The position numbers were made by a program, and so were the translations under genes. A DNA stretch of 64,000 nt from Mariniblastus sp964414815 (GTDB taxonomy: Bacteria; Planctomycetota; Planctomycetia; Pirellulales; Pirellulaceae): positions 1-64,000 of the forward strand of contig CAYPXY010000017.1 of assembly GCA_964414815.1 (NCBI GenBank). The letters run 5' to 3'. Positions 50,399-58,028 of this stretch are shown in pieces. Below the pieces are notes generated by a model. That model searched no databases. It worked only from the letters and a program-made list of their open reading frames with translations, and was not told the origin of the DNA. Within the stretch, counting starts at the first letter, position 1. Every line of letters begins with the position of its first letter.

Positions 50399-50452
50399 TT
50401 TTGTATCAATTCATGGGGTGCTGATGATTCCAGCAACCAGTGTTGGTTTGTG

Positions 50453-50821
50453 CTAAATCACTTCGTTAGCAAGGCTAACGATCTTCATAAAGTTTTTGTC
50501 TCGCAGCTCGCGGGCGACCGCACCGAAAATCCGCGTTCCCCGCGGGTTCTGGTCCTTGTCGATAATCACCACCGCGTTGCTGTCGAATTTGATCGAGCTG
50601 CCGTCCGGCCGGCGAGTGCTTTTCTTGCACCGGACAATCACTGCTCGCACAACGGCCTTTTTCTTGATGTCGCTTCCGGGGATAACGCTCTTGACGCTGC
50701 AGACAATCACATCGCCCAGCCCGGCAAAACGACGTCGCGTTCCGCCCAGAACCTTGATGCACATCACCTCTTTGGCGCCGGTATTATCCGCAACATCTAA
50801 TCGTGTTTCAGTTTGAATCAT
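50453..50821 (-). CDS. rplN: 50S ribosomal protein L14
   Basis: The 122-residue protein begins 'MIQTETRLDVADNTGAKEVM' and has 'RGTRIFGAVARELRDKNFMK', both diagnostic. It is of standard length and lies six bases after rpsQ. Confidence 0.97.
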   Translation of the reverse strand: MIQTETRLDVADNTGAKEVMCIKVLGGTRRRFAGLGDVIVCSVKSVIPGSDIKKKAVVRAVIVRCKKSTRRPDGSSIKFDSNAVVIIDKDQNPRGTRIFGAVARELRDKNFMKIVSLANEVI

Positions 50822-50827
50822 GGTTTT

Positions 50828-51181
50828 CTATGATTGATTTGGACTTGTTTCGCCTTCGTCCGAACTCGTTTGAATTTCTGAATCAAGTGCTTCGCCTTGC
50901 TGGCGAGCCGCTTTCAACGCCGCCACGCTCACTGCTCGGCTCTTTTCGACGACACTGACCAAATTCCAACGCTTGGTCTTCGACATCGGCCGGGACTCGA
51001 TGATCTGCACCAAGTCTCCTTCCGAAGACTCGTTGTTTTCATCGTGAACATAACAGGTCGTTCGATCCCGAAAAAACTTTTTGTATTTGGGATGGCGTAC
51101 CAGACGAGCAATTTCAACGACTCGCGTCTTGGCCATCTTGTCGCTTTTTACCCGACCGGTGAGTACTCGTTTTGGCATCAA
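50828..51181 (-). CDS. rpsQ: 30S ribosomal protein S17, C-terminally extended
   Basis: The first 85 of 117 residues are ordinary S17 ('LTGRVKSDKMAKTRVVEI', 'ENNESSEGDLVQIIESRPMS'). The last 30 residues are an acidic, Ser/Glu-rich tail not found in E. coli S17. The start codon pair Met-Met-Pro-Lys-Arg is followed by the domain without delay. Confidence 0.94.
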   Translation of the reverse strand: MMPKRVLTGRVKSDKMAKTRVVEIARLVRHPKYKKFFRDRTTCYVHDENNESSEGDLVQIIESRPMSKTKRWNLVSVVEKSRAVSVAALKAARQQGEALDSEIQTSSDEGETSPNQS

Positions 51182-51201
51182 TGGATCTCTCTAAAAATGG
51201 C

Positions 51202-51417
51202 TTAAACCTGGCTGGACTTCGCCGCGTTCATTTCGCGTTCACGAAGCAGCGTGTGGACACGAGCAATCGTTTTGCGATTGCGGGCAATTTCAGTTGGCAC
51301 TTCGAGTCGCTCGGTTTGAGCCTGCACGCGAAGCCGAAACAGCGTTGTCGCCGCTTCTTTCTTGACGGCAATCAACTGCTCATTGCTCATGTCACGTAGT
51401 TCGGAAATGTTCGACAT
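51202..51417 (-). CDS. rpmC: 50S ribosomal protein L29
   Basis: The 71-residue two-helix protein has 'ELRDMSNEQLIAVKKEA' and 'RLEVPTEIARNRKTIARVHTL'. The gap of 123 bp to rplP contains heptamer-like CTAAAAA-CTAACAC-CCAACAC (51521-51541) and a TACACACACCCTACAT scrap similar to the end of the 43898 element. Confidence 0.95.
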   Translation of the reverse strand: MSNISELRDMSNEQLIAVKKEAATTLFRLRVQAQTERLEVPTEIARNRKTIARVHTLLREREMNAAKSSQV

Positions 51418-51540
51418 TGCTATTCTTCAAATTTCTCTTTAGCGGACGTACTACACAACCTACAGGGCGCGATGATGGGTTACACACACCCTACATTTCT
51501 TCCGCTTACTCGCTCGCAAACTAAAAACTAACACCCAACA

Positions 51541-51948
51541 CTAACTCGCCTGCTTCTTCACCATTCGTACCTTGAACGGCAGCTTGTGGGCCAACCGGGC
51601 AAAACACAACTTGGCTTGAGCTTCGGACACTCCGGACAATTCATACAAAATCGTACCGGGACGGATGGTGGCCACCCAAAACTCAGGCTCCCCCTTACCT
51701 TTACCCATCCGGGTTTCCAGCGGGGTCGAGGTGATCGACCGATGCGGAAAAACGCGAATGAAAAGTTTACCTTGACCACGAATATACTGTTGAGCAGCAA
51801 TCCGGCCCGCTTCGATCGTTTGGGCTTTTAACCAACCGGCATCCAGTGACTGCAAGCCAAACTCGCCAAAGTCAACTGTATTACCGCGAGTGGCATTACC
51901 TTTTATACGACCTCTTTGGACCTTTCGGTGCTTGACTCGCTTTGGCAT
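51541..51948 (-). CDS. rplP: 50S ribosomal protein L16
   Basis: The 135-residue protein starts 'MPKRVKHRKVQRGRIKG' and has 'FIRVFPHRSITSTPLETRMG' and 'GKGEPEFWVATIRPGTILYE', all L16 blocks. The start lies inside rpsC: the genes share 53 bases in different frames. An earlier ATG (51957) would lengthen the overlap. Confidence 0.95.
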   Translation of the reverse strand: MPKRVKHRKVQRGRIKGNATRGNTVDFGEFGLQSLDAGWLKAQTIEAGRIAAQQYIRGQGKLFIRVFPHRSITSTPLETRMGKGKGEPEFWVATIRPGTILYELSGVSEAQAKLCFARLAHKLPFKVRMVKKQAS

Positions 51949-52603
51949 CTGCGCCATCGATCTCGTCTCCGTAATTACCTTGGTTAATCCAGACTTGTAT
52001 TCCAATATGACCTTGCGGCGTCAACGCTTCGGAAAAGCCGTAGCTGATTTTCGCCCGCAAGGTGCTTAGCGGCACCGAGCCGTTTACTTGTTTTTCACGA
52101 CGAGCCATTTCTGCCCCGCCCAATCGCCCCGACAACTGAATCTTGATCCCCTTGGCCCCCGCATCCATCGTCTCCTCAGCCGCCCGCTTCATGGTGCGGC
52201 GGAAACTGGAGCGACGAATCAACTGCTCAGCAATCTTTTCAGCGACGAGCTGGGCATAAAGGTCCGGCCTCGGAACTTCTTCAATCGTCAGGTTCACCCG
52301 GCGACCGATCAGGTTTTGAATTTCATTTTGCAGTCGCTCGATCTCCTGACCCTTTTTTCCAATGATCAGACCCGGTCGAGCCACATGCACGCCAACCCGG
52401 ACTTCGTCACGAGTTCGCTCAATTTCGATCCGGTCAATCCCCGCCGCCCGATAGTTTTGGGTCGGATGCTTGCGGATGAAATCGCGAATTTTCTTGTCTT
52501 CCACCAACAGCGTCGAGAACTCGGCTTTGGAAGCGTACCAGCGACTCTTCCAGCCTTCCATCACTCCGGATCGAAACGCGATTGGATTTACTTTTTGGCC
52601 CAT
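51896..52603 (-). CDS. rpsC: 30S ribosomal protein S3
   Basis: The 235-residue protein has the start 'MGQKVNPIAFRSGV', a KH domain with 'ARPGLIIGKKGQEIERL' (about 75-91) and a C domain with 'GRLGGAEMARRE'. Its last 17 residues are read from the same DNA as the N-terminus of L16. A CTGACAA array ends ten bases before its ATG. Confidence 0.97.
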   Translation of the reverse strand: MGQKVNPIAFRSGVMEGWKSRWYASKAEFSTLLVEDKKIRDFIRKHPTQNYRAAGIDRIEIERTRDEVRVGVHVARPGLIIGKKGQEIERLQNEIQNLIGRRVNLTIEEVPRPDLYAQLVAEKIAEQLIRRSSFRRTMKRAAEETMDAGAKGIKIQLSGRLGGAEMARREKQVNGSVPLSTLRAKISYGFSEALTPQGHIGIQVWINQGNYGDEIDGADAKASQAPKGPKRSYKR

Positions 52604-52613
52604 AAGTTAGTTT

Positions 52614-52641
52614 GTGGTCAGTTGTCAGTTGTCAGTTGTCA
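52614..52641 (-). repeat. Heptamer array, unit CTGACAA, 5' of rpsC
   Basis: Three exact copies and one CTGACCA on the sense strand lie ten bases before the rpsC ATG, in the 86 bp gap after rplV. Such repeats inside a ribosomal protein operon are unusual. Confidence 0.92.
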
Positions 52642-52689
52642 GTAACCGCCTGGCATTGCGGCGCGGTTAAACGATTCATGTCTCATTCC

Positions 52690-53043
52690 CTAGATCACTT
52701 CGACCCCAACCCGGATATGGGAAGATCGTTTCAAGATCACGAACGACATCCCCCTGGCTCGAGGCTGCATCCGCTTGAACATCGGACCGCCATCGACGCA
52801 GACCTCGCTGAGATACAGATTGCTTTCGTCCGTCACAATGCCCTTGTTTTGATCGGGATCTTGAGCGTTTGCCAACGCACTGCGGATCACATTTTCCAGC
52901 AGCCTCGCTCCCCGCTGAGGCTGGTATCGCAAAATATCAAGTGCTTCGTCGACGAATTTGCCGCGAACCAGATCCGCCAATGGACGGACTTTCTGCGGGC
53001 TGATTCTCGCGTGTCGGTGCGATGCTCTGAATGTGGTTGCCAT
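52690..53043 (-). CDS. rplV: 50S ribosomal protein L22
   Basis: The 117-residue protein has 'HARISPQKVRPLADLVRGK' and 'PRARGMSFVILKRSSHIRVGV', the L22 exit-tunnel loop region. It follows rpsS by 12 bp. Confidence 0.96.
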   Translation of the reverse strand: MATTFRASHRHARISPQKVRPLADLVRGKFVDEALDILRYQPQRGARLLENVIRSALANAQDPDQNKGIVTDESNLYLSEVCVDGGPMFKRMQPRARGMSFVILKRSSHIRVGVEVI

Positions 53044-53055
53044 ATTCGTATCAGC

Positions 53056-53319
53056 CTATTTACTTTGTGTATGTCCTTTGAAGGTCCGGGTAGGAGCAAA
53101 CTCGCCCAACTTGTGACCCACCATCTCTTCAGTGATCAAAATCTTGACGTGCTTCCGACCATCGTGAATCAGGAACGTGTAACCAATAAACTCCGGTACC
53201 ACCGTGCAAGACCGCGACCATGTTTTAATGGGCTCCTTGGAATCCGCCGCAATCAGCTTTTGGACTTTGCCAAAAAGCTTCAAGTCAACATAGGGTCCTT
53301 TTTTTCCTGATCTACTCAT
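53056..53319 (-). CDS. rpsS: 30S ribosomal protein S19
   Basis: The 87-residue protein begins 'MSRSGKKGPYVDLKLFGK' and has 'WSRSCTVVPEFIGYTFLIHD' and 'LGEFAPTRTFKGH'. Its leader is a CTGACAA array; the 106 bp gap to rplB has no other feature. Confidence 0.97.
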   Translation of the reverse strand: MSRSGKKGPYVDLKLFGKVQKLIAADSKEPIKTWSRSCTVVPEFIGYTFLIHDGRKHVKILITEEMVGHKLGEFAPTRTFKGHTQSK

Positions 53320-53327
53320 TTGTTGGA

Positions 53328-53355
53328 TTGTCAGTTGTCAGTTGTCAGTTGTCAG
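53328..53355 (-). repeat. Heptamer array, unit CTGACAA, 5' of rpsS
   Basis: Four exact copies on the sense strand end eight bases before the rpsS ATG. Further loose CTGA units extend to about 53385. Confidence 0.93.
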
Positions 53356-53425
53356 TAAAAAAATCCTGACCACTGAATATCTGATAGGTTAATGATTGGT
53401 TTCTGATCCCTTGCCAGCGCCGAAA

Positions 53426-54283
53426 CTATTTGACCTTCAATTGACCGTAACGACGTGACTTACGGCGGCGAACAATCGCCGAATTAGAGGCCTTAGCCAA
53501 CTTCCGCGTGCGACCGCCCTTGGCAGGCTTGCCCGTCGGGCTCACCGGATGACGCCCCCCCTTGGTACGACCTTCACCACCACCGTGCGGGTGATCAATC
53601 GGGTTCATCGCCGTACCGCGAACATGAGGACGACGCCCCTTCCATCGATTCCGACCGGCCTTGCCGATCACAATGGAACTATGCTCCGAGTTACCCACCT
53701 TGCCAATCGTCGCGCGACAAGTCGCTGGAATACGGCGAATCTCTCCACTCGGCAGTGAAATCTGCGCCCACTTGGCTTCCCGAGCCATCAGCGTGGCATT
53801 CACTCCGGCACTCCGACAGAGAATCGCCCCCTGACCCGGACGCATTTCAATATTGTGAATCACAGTCGCCAACGGAATATTCTTCAGCGGCAAACTGTTT
53901 CCGACCGACGGAGGAGCCTGCGCCCCACTCTCAACCGTCATACCTTTTTCCAGACCGTCCGGTGCGACAATGTATCTTTTTTCACCGTCTTTGTAGTTCA
54001 ACAAAGCAATCCGAGCGCTTCGGTTAGGATCGTATTGGATCGAGTCGACAATCGCCGGAACTCCATCCTTATCACGCTTGAAGTCGATCACGCGATATTT
54101 TCGCTTGTGACCACCGCCTCGATGTCGCGCCGTGATCACACCTTGATTATTACGCCCAGACTTGCGAGTCTGCGGACGCAACAAACTTTTTTCCGGCCTG
54201 GCCCCCCTGGTCAAGTCCGCGAAATCGCTGACAGAGGCTCCGCGACGACCGGCTGATGTTGGCTTGTATTGTCTGATTCCCAT
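53426..54283 (-). CDS. rplB: 50S ribosomal protein L2
   Basis: The 285-residue protein has 'ITARHRGGGHKRKYRVIDF', 'GQGAILCRSAGVNATLMARE' and the peptidyl-transferase-near 'NPIDHPHGGGEGR'. All are intact. It lies 25 bp after rplW. Confidence 0.97.
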   Translation of the reverse strand: MGIRQYKPTSAGRRGASVSDFADLTRGARPEKSLLRPQTRKSGRNNQGVITARHRGGGHKRKYRVIDFKRDKDGVPAIVDSIQYDPNRSARIALLNYKDGEKRYIVAPDGLEKGMTVESGAQAPPSVGNSLPLKNIPLATVIHNIEMRPGQGAILCRSAGVNATLMAREAKWAQISLPSGEIRRIPATCRATIGKVGNSEHSSIVIGKAGRNRWKGRRPHVRGTAMNPIDHPHGGGEGRTKGGRHPVSPTGKPAKGGRTRKLAKASNSAIVRRRKSRRYGQLKVK

Positions 54284-54308
54284 GGAACTACTCGTTGGCT
54301 GCTATGTT

Positions 54309-54623
54309 TTAGAAGAAGTCAATCTTGTGCTCTTTGTCCAGCGTCACAATCGCTTTCTTCCAGTTTTTTGTCCGACCCTTTTTGAACCGATAACGCCGCT
54401 CCTTGCCGACCTTCGTCTGCGTCGAGACACCCGTCACCCGAACTTCGTACAGCTTTTCAACCGCATTCTTGATGTCGGTCTTGGTTGCCGACGGATTGAC
54501 CCGGAACGAATATTGATTCAACTCAGTCGCCTGATACATCGCCTTTTCGGTAACCGATGGCTTAATGATCACTTGATACGGCTCAAGCTTCAGGCCCAAA
54601 CCAGGTAGTATTTGTCTTGCCAT
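54309..54623 (-). CDS. rplW: 50S ribosomal protein L23
   Basis: The 104-residue protein has 'IIKPSVTEKAMYQ' and 'FRVNPSATKTDIKNAVEKLY', diagnostic of L23. I use ATG 54623 (Met-Ala-Arg-Gln-Ile); an ATG at 54644 would add seven residues. Confidence 0.93.
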   Translation of the reverse strand: MARQILPGLGLKLEPYQVIIKPSVTEKAMYQATELNQYSFRVNPSATKTDIKNAVEKLYEVRVTGVSTQTKVGKERRYRFKKGRTKNWKKAIVTLDKEHKIDFF

Positions 54624-54696
54624 TTTATTGCTCTTTGTAACCACGAGGCTCGCACATTGACAGCAGATCCACCGCCAACCATCGCCACCCCCTCAA

Positions 54697-55335
<639 letters not shown>

Positions 55336-55347
55336 ATCGCTACCAAC

Positions 55348-56052
55348 CTATTTCTTATTTGATTCCCGAACAACCACCAAGCTACCTGTCGGACCAGGAA
55401 CCGATCCCTCAACCAGCAGCAAATTGTTTTCGCCGTCAATACGATGCAACCCTAAATTGCGAACCGTCACCTTGGCATTCCCATACTGACCTGCCATTCG
55501 CTTACCAGCAAACGTCCGACTCGGAAATGCACTCATCCCGGTACTTCCACCGTGGCGATGACACTTCTTGACTCCGTGCGTGGCTCGCTGACCAGAGAAA
55601 TTATGCCGACGCATCACCCCTGAGTATCCACGACCAATACTAACCCCCGTCACATCCACCCGCTTGACCCCATCAAGATTCGTCACCCGCACATCATCAC
55701 CCACCTTGGTGTCGCCGATTTCGCCGCGAATCTCACGAATGAATTTCTTCGGCTCACAATCTGCTTTTTCGCGAACCACAGCAGCCGCAGAAGACCGCTT
55801 GCTGTTGATATTAGCCACATGACCACGCTCAGATCGCGAAGCCTGGCTTTGACGAGTACGATTACCCTCACGAGGGCGTTTTTTATCCAGAAAGCCCAAC
55901 TGAATCGCTGAATAACCATCCTTTTCGACGGTGCGAAGCTGCAGCACCTTACAAGGACCAGCTTCGATAACAGTGACCGGCGTTGCAACACCCGTCTCCG
56001 GATCGAACACCTGCGTCATCCCGACCTTACGGCCGAGTATCCCTTTTGTCAT
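55348..56052 (-). CDS. rplC: 50S ribosomal protein L3
   Basis: The 234-residue protein shows 'GILGRKVGMTQVFD', 'GRGYSGVMRRHNFSG' and 'HRHGGSTGMSAFPSRTFAG', the L3 blocks. It carries an insert of about 25 charged residues near 70-95. ATG 56058 is an alternative start two codons upstream. Confidence 0.94.
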   Translation of the reverse strand: MTKGILGRKVGMTQVFDPETGVATPVTVIEAGPCKVLQLRTVEKDGYSAIQLGFLDKKRPREGNRTRQSQASRSERGHVANINSKRSSAAAVVREKADCEPKKFIREIRGEIGDTKVGDDVRVTNLDGVKRVDVTGVSIGRGYSGVMRRHNFSGQRATHGVKKCHRHGGSTGMSAFPSRTFAGKRMAGQYGNAKVTVRNLGLHRIDGENNLLLVEGSVPGPTGSLVVVRESNKK

Positions 56053-56225
56053 GATCATTCACCTTTTCTGATGGACTCGCCTTAAATGGAAGTTTAACCA
56101 GACCACCGAACACCAACCTGCTTGGCCGAAATCACCTGGCCAACACCGGTCAGATCCACTTGTTCGATGCGGTCACCTTTTCCACAAGGCTTCCGTTCAT
56201 ACTTTACTATTTACTGAATTACTAC

Positions 56226-56549
56226 TTAATGAATCGCCTTGATCTTAATCTCAACGCCCGCCGGAAGGCTGAGCTTGTTGAGAGCCTCAATCGTCTTGGC
56301 GGTTGCCTGAACAATATCAATCAATCGCTTATGGGTTCTGATTTCAAATTGCTGACGGGCCTTCTTGTTCACAAAAGGGCTCGACAACACAGTAAACCGC
56401 TCAATACGGGTTGGCAATGGAATGGGACCATGAACCTCAGAGTGCGTTCGCTTCGCAGTATCCACGATTTCACTGGCGCTTTGATCAAGCACCGAATGGT
56501 CGTAGGCTTCCATACGAATCCGGATTACTTCATGAATCGGGCCAGCCAC
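56226..56549 (-). CDS. rpsJ: 30S ribosomal protein S10
   Basis: The 107-residue protein has 'IRIRMEAYDHSVLDQSASEI' and 'VHGPIPLPTRIERFTV'. It begins with GTG, eight bases after GGAG. It is the first gene of the leftward S10-spc cluster; tuf and fusA are not upstream. rplC follows after 167 bp. Confidence 0.95.
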   Translation of the reverse strand: MAGPIHEVIRIRMEAYDHSVLDQSASEIVDTAKRTHSEVHGPIPLPTRIERFTVLSSPFVNKKARQQFEIRTHKRLIDIVQATAKTIEALNKLSLPAGVEIKIKAIH

Positions 56550-57004
56550 AAACGTATCTCCAACATGTTAAAAAAATCCACCGCAAAGCATATTTGTTTT
56601 CGCGGCCCCTTCCGAGACGAAGAGGAAAAGCCAAACCTGCCGCCGGAACACCGTTCCACAGCATCGTGCGTTCTCGTCAAAATGGACCGAAACTACTTCA
56701 GCCAATGGCGCACATTACCCATAACAGAAAACGCAGATGGCCTAAAAACGGCAACCGCGTAGTTATCAGGAGCAGTTAATTTAAAAGGAGTCATTTACAT
56801 CGTCAACTGCAAACCAAATTTTTTTTGAAAATTGCGAATGGCAAGCTCAATCCCGGCAGGTGCTTGCAATCCCATTGGACGGGGACGCCCAGGATGGGAC
56901 CTTCAAGTAAAAAAAAGGCGAAAAATCACGGCTTTTAGCAATGATTTTGGGGACAAATTCGGGAATTCGCTGCTCCCCCGACAAACCTTTTTCTAGCGGT
57001 GCCT
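56550..57004. other. S10 leader and promoter region
   Basis: No gene is supported. On the leftward strand this gap holds the putative S10 promoter near 56780-56806 and a transcribed leader of about 220 bases before rpsJ, which could have a control role. An A-tract (AAAAAAAGG at 56909-56918) lies upstream. Confidence 0.6.
56778..56806 (-). promoter_or_regulatory. Putative S10-operon promoter
   Basis: On the - strand TTGACG (56806-56801) and TAAATT (56783-56778) are spaced by 17 bases. A/T-rich DNA lies upstream of the -35. It fits a sigma-70-type promoter for rpsJ and the following genes, with a leader of about 220 bases. Confidence 0.6.
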
Positions 57005-57793
57005 CTACCCAATCTGAATGGGATCGGTCTCCCGCTCGCTTGCCCAGACGGTCAAATCCGCAAACTCAACCTGAAGCCGATGCGCCAGCAACTCCACCGC
57101 AAACCGTTCGCTTGCATGGTGCCCCAGCAGAATCAGCGAAATTCGCTTGGCTTTGGCCTCCAGACAAGTGTGAAAATGGGTCTCGCCGGTGACAAACGTA
57201 TCACAGCCCGCCTTGATGGCATCCCCGAGAAACGATCCTGCTGCACCACAAGCGACCGCCACGCGGAAACAAGGCGCGGACCGATCGCCCACGTATTGGA
57301 GGTACTTCAGATCAAGCTGCCCCTTCAGAATTTCAATGACTTCTCCCAGCGTTTTGTGATTCAGTCGTCCAACCCGTCCAGCGCCCAGTTGTTCGATTTC
57401 GTTTTCAATCGGCAAGAGAGGATGAATGTCCGTCAGCCCGATTCGTGCCGCCAGATTCTGATTGATCCCATCAGCGGCCGAGTCAAATCCCGTATGAGGG
57501 CTGTAGATTCCGATACCCGCCCGGATCAAGTCCCATAACATTTTTGAAGCCGGCTGCTCTGTGGTGATTCGCTTGAGCGGGTGAAACGGTAGCGGATGAT
57601 GGGTCACGATCAAATTGGCGGATCGCTCGATGGCTTCGGTTGCAGATTCGGGTGTGATCGTCAGGCAGGTCATAATTTTGCTGACGGGCAACGCGGGATC
57701 CCCCACCAGTAAGCCAACATTGTCCCAGTCTTCCGCCAACCGCGTCGGAGCAAATGCATTCAAGAAGTTGGAAATGGATTCAATCGTGGTCAC
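57005..57793 (-). CDS. Nif3-like dinuclear metal protein
   Basis: The 262-residue protein belongs to the YbgI/Nif3 family of toroidal hexamers. Metal ligands appear as 'LIVTHHPLPFHPLKR' (about 62-76), 'HTGFDSAADGINQNLA' (about 99) and 'GETHFHTCLEA' (about 212). Relatives are annotated as GTP cyclohydrolase 1 type 2 but activity is uncertain. It has no obvious operon partner. Confidence 0.9.
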   Translation of the reverse strand: MTTIESISNFLNAFAPTRLAEDWDNVGLLVGDPALPVSKIMTCLTITPESATEAIERSANLIVTHHPLPFHPLKRITTEQPASKMLWDLIRAGIGIYSPHTGFDSAADGINQNLAARIGLTDIHPLLPIENEIEQLGAGRVGRLNHKTLGEVIEILKGQLDLKYLQYVGDRSAPCFRVAVACGAAGSFLGDAIKAGCDTFVTGETHFHTCLEAKAKRISLILLGHHASERFAVELLAHRLQVEFADLTVWASERETDPIQIG

Positions 57794-57838
57794 AAGGCCT
57801 CCTGCTTCATGTTCAATGTATCGGCATTTTAACCTCTA

Positions 57839-57864
57839 AGGAATTGTCCCGAAACAACTTCCGT
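57839..57864. repeat. Lone end of the 148 bp palindromic element
   Basis: AGGAATTGTCCCGAAACAACTTCCG matches the left outer arm of copy B (44888-44912) with one difference. The rest of the element is absent, so it is a remnant or a site that the element resembles. It lies in the nif3-hrpA divergent gap. Confidence 0.7.
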
Positions 57865-58028
57865 CGCCGAAATGTCCATTCATTGGATATACTATTCCTT
57901 TCATTGATTGCCAGTGTCAGAAGCCTCTGGGTCGGCGTTGATCCGACTCCGCCTGCCGCGATACTACTCAATGGTTGAACCCGGCCAACAAAGCAAACAA
58001 TCAAGGTAAAGAAACCAGCCCCTTCCCG

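Noticed and set aside
56160..56762. A 200-codon rightward open frame across rpsJ and its leader
   Set aside because: Mostly antisense to rpsJ; no start signal and no family features.
56550..57004. Possible tRNA or small gene before the S10 cluster
   Set aside because: No T-loop or cloverleaf pattern and no open frame with family likeness could be found.
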